Shown piece after piece: positions 45,070 to 53,334 of a stretch of 64,000 bases of DNA (positions are counted from its first letter, which is position 1; each line of letters starts with the position of its first letter). A program made the translations under genes and the position numbers. The stretch lies in assembly GCA_041399085.1 (NCBI GenBank), contig JAWKTM010000029.1:1-64000 (forward strand), read 5' to 3'. Origin of the DNA: JAWKTM01 sp041399085. GTDB taxonomy: Bacteria > Planctomycetota > Planctomycetia > Pirellulales > Pirellulaceae. The notes beneath the pieces were generated by a model. That model was not told the origin of the DNA and ran no database searches. It saw only the letters and a program-made list of their open reading frames with translations.

Positions 45070-45945
45070 ATGGGTTATCGCAATCTAAAGCAATGCGTTG
45101 TCGATTTGGAAAGCTCCGGGCATTTGATCCGTTGTGACGAGCCGGTCGATGCTGACTTGGAAATTGCCGAAATTCATCGTCGCGTGTATCAGCGTGGCGG
45201 CCCAGCCGTGCTGTTCACAAACGTGCGTGGCTGCCGCTTTCCGATGGTGTCGAACCTGTTTGGCACGATCGAACGAGCACGGTTCCTGTTTCGCGACACG
45301 CTGGAAACCGTGCGGCGAATGATTGAACTGAAGATCGAGCCGCTTGAACTGGCTCGCCGCCCCGGCCGATATTGGCGAGCCCCGTGGACGGCGATGGCGA
45401 TGAGACCCGCCCTGCGCCGAGGCGGCCCTGTACTCAAGCATCAGATTCGCATTTCCGAACTTCCGCAATTGCGATCGTGGCCCGACGACGGCGGGGCGTT
45501 CATTACGTTGCCGCAGGTCTACTCGGAAAATATTGATCGGCCGGGGTTGTCGCATTCCAATTTGGGTATGTATCGCGTGCAGCTATCGGGCGGGCAATAC
45601 GAACCGAATTGTGAGATTGGTCTGCACTATCAAATCCATCGTGGCATTGGCGTACATCACGCCGCGGCGATTCGGCAAGGCCGCCCGTTCCGTGTCAATA
45701 TCTTCGTCGGCGGTACGCCCGCGATGACGTTGGCCGCCGTGATGCCGCTGCCGGAAGGCATGTCTGAATTAGGTTTTGCCGGTGCGCTAGCCGGCCACCG
45801 AATTCCGATGGCGAAGCCCGCGCCCGGATGCCCTGCCCTGTGTATGGCGAAGCGGACTTTGTATTACGGGAACGGTGGACCCAGAAAAACAATTGCCAGA
45901 AGGACCATTCGGCGATCACCTCGGCTATTACAGCTTGGCTCATGA
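45070..45945 (+). CDS. ubiD: UbiD family decarboxylase, N-terminal part (frameshifted gene)
   Basis: Begins MGYRNLKQCVVDLESSGHLI and follows UbiD sequence (SNLFGTIERARFLF, YRVQLSGGQYEPNCEIGLHY, GGTPAMTLAAVMPLPEGMSE) to about residue 250, IPMAKPAPG. UbiD enzymes use prenylated FMN to (de)carboxylate aromatic or unsaturated acids; the Mn/prFMN ligand region is included here. Reading then leaves the family. Family sequence continues in a second frame (PVYGEADFVLR, about 45830-45865) and then in a third (next entry). Adding one C at the CCC near 45828 and one G at the GGG near 45866 restores a single frame. Confidence 0.85.
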   Translation: MGYRNLKQCVVDLESSGHLIRCDEPVDADLEIAEIHRRVYQRGGPAVLFTNVRGCRFPMVSNLFGTIERARFLFRDTLETVRRMIELKIEPLELARRPGRYWRAPWTAMAMRPALRRGGPVLKHQIRISELPQLRSWPDDGGAFITLPQVYSENIDRPGLSHSNLGMYRVQLSGGQYEPNCEIGLHYQIHRGIGVHHAAAIRQGRPFRVNIFVGGTPAMTLAAVMPLPEGMSELGFAGALAGHRIPMAKPAPGCPALCMAKRTLYYGNGGPRKTIARRTIRRSPRLLQLGS

Positions 45946-46933
45946 TTTTCCAGTACTGCGAGTTGAGCGGGTTTATCACCGGACCGACGCGATTTGGCCT
46001 TTCACAGTCGTAGGCAGACCGCCTCAGGAAGATACTGTCTTCGGCGAATTGATTCACGAATTGACAGGCCCCATCATTCCGACGGTGATACCTGGTGTTC
46101 GGGCTGTCCATGCAGTCGATGCAGCCGGGGTCCATCCCCTGTTATTGGCCATTGGCAGCGAACGATATACGCCCTACCGTCGGCCCGATAAGCCTCAGGA
46201 ACTATTGACGCAAGCCAATGCGATTCTCGGGCAAGGTCAGATGTCGCTGGCCAAGTACCTTTGGATTGCCAGCGGCGACGACGATCCACATTTGAACTTG
46301 CACGACATCCCGCAATTCTTTCAGCATGTGTTGGCCCGCGTGGACTGGCGGCGCGATCTTCATTTTCAGACTCGCACAACGATCGATACGCTGGATTATT
46401 CTGGTTCCGGTTTTAACGAAGGTTCTAAATTAGTCGTGGCCGCGACTGGGCCCGTGCGCCGCGACCTTCCTAGAGCTTTGCCGGCGGAACTATGTGAGAC
46501 AGCCTGGTTGCCGGACGGTTTTTCCGAACCACGGGTCGTCTGGCCAGGCGTATTGGCCGTGACGGCTCCGCGGTACGCGGGAACCGTCGAAACGCGCGCC
46601 GCCGATGAATCGTTGATGAAGTTTTGTGGGCGTTTTAACGCGAATGATCCGATCAATCGATTCCCGCTGGTTGTACTTGTGGATGACAGCGATTTTGCGG
46701 CGCGATCAGAAAACAACTTCCTGTGGGTTGTGTTTACGCGCAGCAATCCGGCAGCCGACATTGAAGGTATCGAATCGTTCGTTCAGGAAAAACATTGGGG
46801 CTGTCGCGGTTCGCTGGTGATCGACGCCCGGATCAAACCACACCATGCGCCGCCGTTGGTCGAAGATGCGGACGTGACTCGCCGGGTAGACGCTTTGGCT
46901 GCTCGCGGCGGACCTTTGTCCAAATACTTATGA
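45875..46933 (+). CDS. ubiD: UbiD family decarboxylase, C-terminal part (same frameshifted gene)
   Basis: 352 residues starting VDPEKQLPEGPFGDHLGYYS, which in UbiD proteins contains the catalytic E-(x)-R-E network near the prFMN. It continues GPIIPTVIPGVRAVHAVDAA, a signature-like segment, and ends SKYL. GTG 45875 is only the first codon that can act as a start; the natural gene runs from 45070. Together the pieces give about 620 residues, in the range of the larger UbiD proteins. No ubiX (flavin prenyltransferase) is nearby. Confidence 0.87.
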   Translation: MDPEKQLPEGPFGDHLGYYSLAHDFPVLRVERVYHRTDAIWPFTVVGRPPQEDTVFGELIHELTGPIIPTVIPGVRAVHAVDAAGVHPLLLAIGSERYTPYRRPDKPQELLTQANAILGQGQMSLAKYLWIASGDDDPHLNLHDIPQFFQHVLARVDWRRDLHFQTRTTIDTLDYSGSGFNEGSKLVVAATGPVRRDLPRALPAELCETAWLPDGFSEPRVVWPGVLAVTAPRYAGTVETRAADESLMKFCGRFNANDPINRFPLVVLVDDSDFAARSENNFLWVVFTRSNPAADIEGIESFVQEKHWGCRGSLVIDARIKPHHAPPLVEDADVTRRVDALAARGGPLSKYL

Positions 46934-47024
46934 CAGGGGTTCTTAGGCCCCACGGGCATCGGACTGTGGTTTCCATCACATGATAAGCAACTGGCATCAG
47001 GCATAAAGTAGAGGAATGGCGGAG

Positions 47025-48923
47025 ATGCTGGGGGCGCTATTCGGCGAAGTTGTCTATATCGACATCACAGGACCGCTGATGTGGTTCGCTGCGGCTTGGT
47101 TCACGACCGTGGGGGGTGGCATCGGCAGTTTTATGAACGTCGTGATCTACCGCTCGCCGCTGGGTAAAAGCGTCGTGCATCCAGGGTCGCGTTGTCCCCG
47201 CTGTGGATATGCCATTCGTTGGTATGACAATGTTCCGGTGCTCAGTTGGCTCAATCTACGCGGGCGCTGTCGTAATTGCGATCTGCCCATTGCGGCCCGG
47301 TATCCGATCGTCGAGGCGATGGTGTCCGCCATCTTCTTTGCCGTGGCCGTCCGCGAGTTGTTTACGGGCGGCGCGAATTTGTTGTTGCCAATGACGAGTC
47401 CACGTTTCGTACCGATGACGTTGTTCGGCGTCTACGCCTGTCAAATGTGGGCCATTTGCACATTAATTTGTGCCGCCTTGATTGAATACGATGGCTTACG
47501 TATGCGCAAGCGGTTGCTGATTTATGCCGTCGTCTTAGTTGTGCTCGCGTCGCCGTGGCTTCCAGGATTGCCGCCGCAAGCGGTGAGTGGCATACCGCTA
47601 TGGCTTAATGGATTGGCCGGCGCCGGCGCGGGCGCGGTGCTGGGATGTGTCGCTCGACTGCGTTTCTGGGGCGTCAGCGTTCGCCGTTCGACTCCCGAAC
47701 TTGAACTGATGTTGTTCGGCGCGATCGTCGGGTGGTCATTGGTCACGGTTTTTGCTGCGTTGGCTGCCGCGGTCGATCTACTGTCCGCCGTCTTCCGCCT
47801 GTGTGATCGCCGTTCGGGGCGCTGGCCGTGGAACGCAACCTTGGCAATCGGACTGTTCGCCTGCATCGCCTTCTATAGCGAGTTGGTGGGAAATTTACCG
47901 GCGCAATGGTTGGTCGATCCATTGTCGATTTTGGCCGCGGCCGGCGCTGTCGCGGTGGCGAGTGTATTAACCGCGGCATGCGATCGTCGCGTGGAAGCTT
48001 GGCAACAACGGGAGAAACAAATTATGGCTGACGAGTCGGATTCAAAGAGACGAAACAGCGGCACTCCTCACCAACAGGCGACTCACGATGAGAACCTGCA
48101 AGCGATTTTGCAATCGCCCAGTTATCGCATCGCGGCATATGACACGGATTTCTTACACCGCGAAGAATTACGGCCCGTGCGGCTTCAATTAGAACTGCTC
48201 AAGCCCGAGATGGCGTTTCAGGAAAATGGGATTCGTTCCACGGTCGTCGTCTTTGGCGGAACACAAATTGTGGATCAGGAGGAAGCCGACCGCCGCAAGT
48301 CGGAAGCCGACACGCGATTGGAATTGGCTCCCGACGACCAAGCTCGCACGCGAGATGTTGCTCGGGCTGAGAGAATCCGTGCCAAAGCTAAGTATTATGA
48401 CCAAGCCCGCGAATTCGGCCGGATCGTATCTTCGGCTTGTCAAGTGAACGGGGATTGCGACTACGTTGTGATCACGGGCGGTGGACCCGGTGTCATGGAA
48501 GCGGCGAATCGAGGGGCGTTTGACGCCGGGGCCAAGTCCATTGGGCTAAATATAACCCTGCCGGCCGAACAGCGACCGAACCCTTATATCTCGCCGGAGC
48601 TCTGTTTTCAGTTTCATTATTTCGCGCTCCGCAAAATGCATTTTCTCATGCGTGCGAAAGCATTGGTTGTATTCCCTGGTGGGTTCGGTACGTTGGACGA
48701 ATTGTTTGACGCCCTGACGCTACGGCAGACTCAACGCATGCAAGAGATTCCCATAATCCTCTTTGGACGAGAATACTGGGATCGCGTGATCGACTTCCAA
48801 TTCTTAGCTGACGAAGGCGTCATCGCCGACGAACACTTGGACCTGATCGACTATGCGGAAACCGCGCAAGAGGCTTGGGAGATCATCTGCCGTTTCCACG
48901 AAAGCCGTGAGGCGGTGAGCTAA
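47025..48923 (+). CDS. Fusion of degenerate prepilin peptidase and LOG family protein
   Basis: A 632-residue protein of two parts. Residues 1 to about 330 resemble prepilin peptidase (A24): N-terminal helix, the zinc domain CPRCGYAIRWYDNVPVLSWL...CRNC, and more helices. The two catalytic aspartates appear replaced (LIEYDGLRMRKRL for LIDxDxxxIP; STPELELMLFGA for GxGDxKLxxxxGA). Residues from about 334 (MADESDSKRRNS) are a LOG/lysine-decarboxylase-like nucleotide hydrolase with GGGPGVMEAANRG and PGGFGTLDE. An ATG at 48024 with GGGAGAA upstream could start the LOG part separately. ATG 47025 is favoured over 47016 because GAGGA is then at proper distance. Confidence 0.8.
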   Translation: MLGALFGEVVYIDITGPLMWFAAAWFTTVGGGIGSFMNVVIYRSPLGKSVVHPGSRCPRCGYAIRWYDNVPVLSWLNLRGRCRNCDLPIAARYPIVEAMVSAIFFAVAVRELFTGGANLLLPMTSPRFVPMTLFGVYACQMWAICTLICAALIEYDGLRMRKRLLIYAVVLVVLASPWLPGLPPQAVSGIPLWLNGLAGAGAGAVLGCVARLRFWGVSVRRSTPELELMLFGAIVGWSLVTVFAALAAAVDLLSAVFRLCDRRSGRWPWNATLAIGLFACIAFYSELVGNLPAQWLVDPLSILAAAGAVAVASVLTAACDRRVEAWQQREKQIMADESDSKRRNSGTPHQQATHDENLQAILQSPSYRIAAYDTDFLHREELRPVRLQLELLKPEMAFQENGIRSTVVVFGGTQIVDQEEADRRKSEADTRLELAPDDQARTRDVARAERIRAKAKYYDQAREFGRIVSSACQVNGDCDYVVITGGGPGVMEAANRGAFDAGAKSIGLNITLPAEQRPNPYISPELCFQFHYFALRKMHFLMRAKALVVFPGGFGTLDELFDALTLRQTQRMQEIPIILFGREYWDRVIDFQFLADEGVIADEHLDLIDYAETAQEAWEIICRFHESREAVS

Positions 48924-49645
48924 CGATCGAAAGGCCAGCCTTCACTCAATGTCGCTTTTTGCAAGTCCGTGAGTTGACGAATGCCTTGGCGAGCGAGCGA
49001 GAGAAGCTGCCCTAATTCGACGTCATCGAACGTGGCCTCTTCGCCTGTCCCTTGTATTTCCACAAACCGGCCTTGTCCCGTCATGACCACATTCATGTCG
49101 ACCGTGGCGGCGAAATCTTGTTCGTAGTCCAAGTCCAGAGTCGCGCGGCCGTCGACTAAGCCAACACTTACAGCAGCCACGCTATCGCTGAGAGGATAAC
49201 TGGCCGGATCGGGCAAGGCTTCCCGCACGGAGTTCAACGCATCGACAAGCGCCAAGAACGCGCCGGTGATGCTGGCCGTGCGGGTGCCTCCGTCCGCCTG
49301 CAAGACATCGCAGTCGACCGTGACCATACGCTCGCCGAGCCGTTTGAGATCAATAATCGCTCGCAGACTGCGGCCAATTAACCGCTGAATTTCCGTCGTG
49401 CGACCATCGACTTTTCCTTCGCGTTCGCGGCGTTTTCGCGGACTGGTGCTATGCGGCAGCATGTTATATTCGGCGGTAATCCAGCCCTTCCCCTTGCCAA
49501 CCAGCCACGGTGGAACCTCATTCGCGACACTGGCCGTACACAACACGATCGTCCCGCCCGATTGATATAACACACTGCCCGGCGACGACTTGGTGTAGTT
49601 CCGTGTGATTTGGACGGCGCGAAGTTCGTCTGCCGCTCGCGACAT
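48920..49645 (-). CDS. rph: Ribonuclease PH
   Basis: A 241-residue phosphorolytic 3'-5' exoribonuclease that trims tRNA 3' ends. Family marks: LRAVQITRNYTKSSPGSVLY, STSPRKRREREGKVDGRTTE (the phosphate/substrate loop), IQRLIGRSLRAIIDL and DCDVLQADGGTRTASITGAF. Length matches the family. ATG 49645 is preceded by AAGGAATCGG. Its 3' end overlaps the convergent LOG gene by four bases. Confidence 0.96.
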   Translation of the reverse strand: MSRAADELRAVQITRNYTKSSPGSVLYQSGGTIVLCTASVANEVPPWLVGKGKGWITAEYNMLPHSTSPRKRREREGKVDGRTTEIQRLIGRSLRAIIDLKRLGERMVTVDCDVLQADGGTRTASITGAFLALVDALNSVREALPDPASYPLSDSVAAVSVGLVDGRATLDLDYEQDFAATVDMNVVMTGQGRFVEIQGTGEEATFDDVELGQLLSLARQGIRQLTDLQKATLSEGWPFDR

Positions 49646-49707
49646 GCTTCCGATTCCTTGTTGTGAGAAAAAGTATGAGATCGTTGGGCACGCTTAGTCG
49701 ATATCGC

Positions 49708-50634
49708 TCACCAGGAAAAAGCGCCTAACAGGCAGGCGATCAGTCCTTTTTGAACGTGCATCCGATTACCGGCCTGTTGAATGATCGCGCTTTGGGCACA
49801 TTCAAAGACGCCGTCAGTGATTTCCTCGTCGCGACGAGCCGGAAGGCAATGCAGCACGATCGCGTCGGATGGGGCGTGCTTCATCAACTCCTCATTTACC
49901 TGATAGGGCGCGAGCGTTTTCAGACGAGCGGCGCTTTCTGCCTCTTGCCCCATACTGACCCACACGTCCGTGTAAATGGCCGTGGCGTTGTTGACCGCGG
50001 CGATCGGATCGGCCGTTTCGGTCAACTTGAGTTGAGGGCATTCGCGGCTGAGTCGTTCCAGAAATGGTTTGTCGAAACGATGTTCGGGCGGCGCCGCCAC
50101 CGCCAACTCCACATCCATTTTCCCGCAAGCGATGGCCAAGCTGCGGGCCACATTGTTCGCGTCGCCGATATAAGCCAACTTCTGCTTCGACAAGTTGCCA
50201 CGTCGCTCGCGCATGGTGAAGAGATCGGCCAAGGCTTGGCAGGGATGGGCCAAGTCGCTCAACCCGTTGATGACGCTGCACGAACAATGGCTGGCCAAAT
50301 CTTCGATGCTGGAGTGCGATTTCGATCGCACGACAACCGCGTCGACGTACTCGCTTAAAACCCGACCGAAGTCCTTCGTCGGCTCGCGTTTTCCCCAGCC
50401 CACATCATCGCCCAAAAACAGACTGCCGCCGCCCAAGTGTGTGATTGCGGTTTCAAAGCTAACGCGCGTTCTTAGCGACGGCTTCTCAAAGATCAATGCG
50501 AGAACTCGTCCGGGCAACAGCGACTCGCGCACTCCGGCTTGCAGCTTTCGTTTCAGTTCAGCCGAGACTTCGAAGACTCGTTCGATTTGTTCCGCGGTAA
50601 GATCGAACAGCGTGACAACATGCTTGGTCGCCAT
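49708..50634 (-). CDS. argF: Ornithine carbamoyltransferase
   Basis: A 308-residue enzyme making citrulline from ornithine and carbamoyl phosphate. The carbamoyl-phosphate loop reads FEKPSLRTRVSFE (in place of the common FExxSTRTR), followed by the HPCQALADL site and the ornithine-binding HCLPARRDEEI. ATG 50634 is preceded by GGGGAGAATGAG; the frame stays open upstream into the argD end but without similarity. Last gene of argB-argD-argF on the minus strand, 119 bp after argD. Confidence 0.95.
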   Translation of the reverse strand: MATKHVVTLFDLTAEQIERVFEVSAELKRKLQAGVRESLLPGRVLALIFEKPSLRTRVSFETAITHLGGGSLFLGDDVGWGKREPTKDFGRVLSEYVDAVVVRSKSHSSIEDLASHCSCSVINGLSDLAHPCQALADLFTMRERRGNLSKQKLAYIGDANNVARSLAIACGKMDVELAVAAPPEHRFDKPFLERLSRECPQLKLTETADPIAAVNNATAIYTDVWVSMGQEAESAARLKTLAPYQVNEELMKHAPSDAIVLHCLPARRDEEITDGVFECAQSAIIQQAGNRMHVQKGLIACLLGAFSW

Positions 50635-50753
50635 CTCATTCTCCCCGTCGCCGTCGGGCTTCCTGCCGGATGGCGCGATGTCATTAAATGGGAAAAGCCA
50701 ACACTCCGGCTGTTCATCAACCGGGGTGTTGGCCGTTGTGGAACTTATTTTGA

Positions 50754-51941
50754 TTACGAAGCAACTTCCTTCAAGACTGCCGCGAGTAAATCGCATCCTT
50801 CCTCGGCCAATTCCTCCGTGAGGTTCATCGCTGGCAACAGGCGGATAACATTGCCTTGCGTGCAGTTAATCAGCAATCGTCGTTCGAGGCATTCTTTCAC
50901 GACCGGAGCGCCTTCCACGGTCAATTCGATTCCTACCATTACGCCGACCGCCCGGACCTCGGCGATGATATCACACTCTTGTTGCAATTCCGTGAAGCGA
51001 CGATGAAATAGTTCGCCTAGTTGCTGAGCGCGTTGCAACAATCCTTCCTGCTCCATCGTTTCCAATGTCGCGATGCCCGCACGGGCGGCGATTGGATTGC
51101 CGCCGAACGTCGCCGCATGCATGCCGGGCCGTAAGCTAGGCGCGATTTCGGCGCGAGCCATTAGTGCCCCGCCGGCAATTCCGCCGCAAAGCGCTTTGGC
51201 CAGCGTCATAATATCGGGCTCGACACCGAAGTGTTGGTAGGCGAACCAATCGCCGGTTCGTCCACAACCGGTTTGCACTTCATCGAAAATCAAGAGCAGT
51301 TCATGCTCGTTGCATAGTTCGCGGAGCCCTTGCAGAAAGCCTTCGGGGGGAATGCGTACGCCGCCTTCACCCTGAATCGGCTCGATCATGATGGCGCAGG
51401 TGTCATCGTCGATCCGTTCTCGTACGGCGTTCAAATCACCAAACGGGGCGTAGGTAAATCCCGCCACAAGCGGCTCGATGCCATCGTGATATTTCGGTTG
51501 CGCCGTGGCCGTAACCGCGCCCATCGTGCGACCATGAAAGCCGCCCTGAAATGTGATGATCTTATATTTCGATTTCGGTGTGTGCAGCCGAGCGAGCTTG
51601 ATCGCCGCTTCGTTGGCTTCCGCCCCGCTATTGCAGAAGAAAGCTTGGCCGCCGAAGCTCCGTTCGCTTAACATCTGGGCCCAATGTCCCTGAACATCCA
51701 TATGCCAAGTATTGGGAACATGGATCAGCGTGGCGACTTGTTCTTGCACGGCTTTGACCACCGCCGGCGGACAATGTCCCAGCAGATTGCAACCCCAGCC
51801 CGGAAACAAGTCCAAATACCGATTGTCCTCGCTATCCCACACATGCGAACCTTCGCCACGCACCAGATTCACCGGGTATCGCGTGTAGTTGGGAATCACA
51901 TACTTTTGGAACAGTTCAACGGTGTCGGTGGAGCTTAGCAT
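50754..51941 (-). CDS. argD: Acetylornithine aminotransferase
   Basis: A 395-residue class III PLP aminotransferase. Marks: FLDLFPGWGCNLLGHCPP-like start of the large domain (YLDLFPGWG), FFCNSGAEANEAAIKLAR, FHGRTMGAVTATAQ, FDEVQTGCGRTG with the PLP aspartate, and TLAKALCGGIAGGA with the Schiff-base lysine. It converts N-acetylglutamate semialdehyde to N-acetylornithine. ATG 51941 is taken; no strong ribosome binding site is visible. The gap to argB is 95 bp. Confidence 0.95.
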   Translation of the reverse strand: MLSSTDTVELFQKYVIPNYTRYPVNLVRGEGSHVWDSEDNRYLDLFPGWGCNLLGHCPPAVVKAVQEQVATLIHVPNTWHMDVQGHWAQMLSERSFGGQAFFCNSGAEANEAAIKLARLHTPKSKYKIITFQGGFHGRTMGAVTATAQPKYHDGIEPLVAGFTYAPFGDLNAVRERIDDDTCAIMIEPIQGEGGVRIPPEGFLQGLRELCNEHELLLIFDEVQTGCGRTGDWFAYQHFGVEPDIMTLAKALCGGIAGGALMARAEIAPSLRPGMHAATFGGNPIAARAGIATLETMEQEGLLQRAQQLGELFHRRFTELQQECDIIAEVRAVGVMVGIELTVEGAPVVKECLERRLLINCTQGNVIRLLPAMNLTEELAEEGCDLLAAVLKEVAS

Positions 51942-52036
51942 TCGCGTCACAACGGAAGATGGGTGAATTTGGCAACAACAATTCGTCAACGGGAATCGAA
52001 AGGTGAATGACCGCCAGCGGCCAAGAAGGTTCGCGG

Positions 52037-52936
52037 CTACGGAGCGGTTTGGATGATCTCGGTACCGACGCCGCTGGTCGTATAGATTTCCAGCAACAAC
52101 GAATGCCGCAGCCGGCCGTCGATGATGTGAACCTTACGCACTCCGCGATCCAGCGTTTCCAGGCACGCTTCGACTTTGGGAATCATCCCCGACTCGATCG
52201 TGCCGTCAGCGATCAGCGCTCGGGCTTCATCGGCCGTCAATGAATGAATGATCGAGTCCGGGTCGTTCTTATCTCGGCGCACGCCGTTCACGTCGCTCAG
52301 ATAGACCAACTTTTCCGCGCCCAGCGCTTGGGCCACCGTCGTGGCGGCCGTGTCGGCGTTAACGTTCAGCTTCTGTGGCGGCGACGAACCGGCCTCGATG
52401 CACATCGACGGAATCACGGGGACTTGACCGGCGTAGCAGAGATTGTCGATCACTGCCCGATCAACTTTCGTGACTCGCCCGACATAGCCCAGGTCGACTG
52501 GTTGGCCATCGCTTCCTTGCAAGGTGATGCGTTCGCCGTGAAGGACGTTCGTCGAACGGAAATTGAGGTTCATCGCTCGACCGCCGAGTTTCTCGATCTC
52601 GGCCGCGATACTTTCATTGATTTCGGTGGCCAAGACCCGCTCGACGATTTCCAGCGTGGCGGCGTCGGTGTATCGGCGACCTTGAATGAACCGCGGCTCG
52701 ATTTTGGCTTCGTCCATCGCGCGGCTGATCGCGGCGCCGCCTCCATGAACGATCACGGGCCGCATGCCGACCGTTTCCATAAAGACGATATCCAGCAGCA
52801 CGTGGCGCAGCGCGTCGGGATTCTCCATCACGCTACCGCCGAGCTTGATGACCGTGATCTTGTCGCGAAAGCGTCGAATCCAGCCCATCGCTTCGATCAG
52901 CGTGTCGGCTTTCTGAATCGCCTTTTCCAATGCCAT
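52037..52936 (-). CDS. argB: Acetylglutamate kinase
   Basis: A 299-residue amino-acid kinase that phosphorylates N-acetylglutamate, the controlled step of arginine synthesis. Marks: ITVIKLGGSVMENP (ATP-binding), VIVHGGGAAISRAM, KLNVNADTAATTVAQALGAE, VYLSDVNGVRR, and IESGMIPKVEACLETL. The N-terminal helix of about 25 residues (LEKAIQKADTLIEAMGWIRR) is of the kind found in arginine-inhibited hexameric kinases, which suggests feedback control (inferred). First of three arg genes. Confidence 0.96.
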   Translation of the reverse strand: MALEKAIQKADTLIEAMGWIRRFRDKITVIKLGGSVMENPDALRHVLLDIVFMETVGMRPVIVHGGGAAISRAMDEAKIEPRFIQGRRYTDAATLEIVERVLATEINESIAAEIEKLGGRAMNLNFRSTNVLHGERITLQGSDGQPVDLGYVGRVTKVDRAVIDNLCYAGQVPVIPSMCIEAGSSPPQKLNVNADTAATTVAQALGAEKLVYLSDVNGVRRDKNDPDSIIHSLTADEARALIADGTIESGMIPKVEACLETLDRGVRKVHIIDGRLRHSLLLEIYTTSGVGTEIIQTAP

Positions 52937-53334
52937 GCTCCGGAGTAATTCGGGCGTCGCCCTGCCACGTCGAGGCGTCTCGACGGAAAAGAGCCGATTC
53001 TAGGTAGGGTGGCGTGGAGGTGTCAACGAGTTGCGGCCATTCGCCGAATCGTCCTTCCACGATCGTCGGTGCGAAGCGGCGCTGTGCGAATGAACGGGCC
53101 GCGCGAGCATCGCTGGCAGGTCGTCACCGAATGTCGAGACGACGGTCAAAAGCTGAAAAAAACCTGCCCGGCCTTGCGGAACTTTTTTGGACGACCGGTG
53201 TAGAAAGCCGCCTGGCGAGTGCGTTTCCCTTGATAGCCGCATGACTCATCTCCGGAACGATCGGTCCGCACGCGGCAACGAACCCGCGCGAAGCGGGCTC
53301 GACACTCATCCACCAGGAACAAGGGAGGCTCATC
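52937..53334. other. Divergent intergenic region
   Basis: 398 bp between argB and the peroxidase gene. It contains facing runs of A and T around 53156-53189 and a small CCCGC/GCGGG stem near 53283-53297. Neither looks like a proper terminator. Frames are open on both strands but show no family similarity. It should hold both promoters. Confidence 0.4.
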
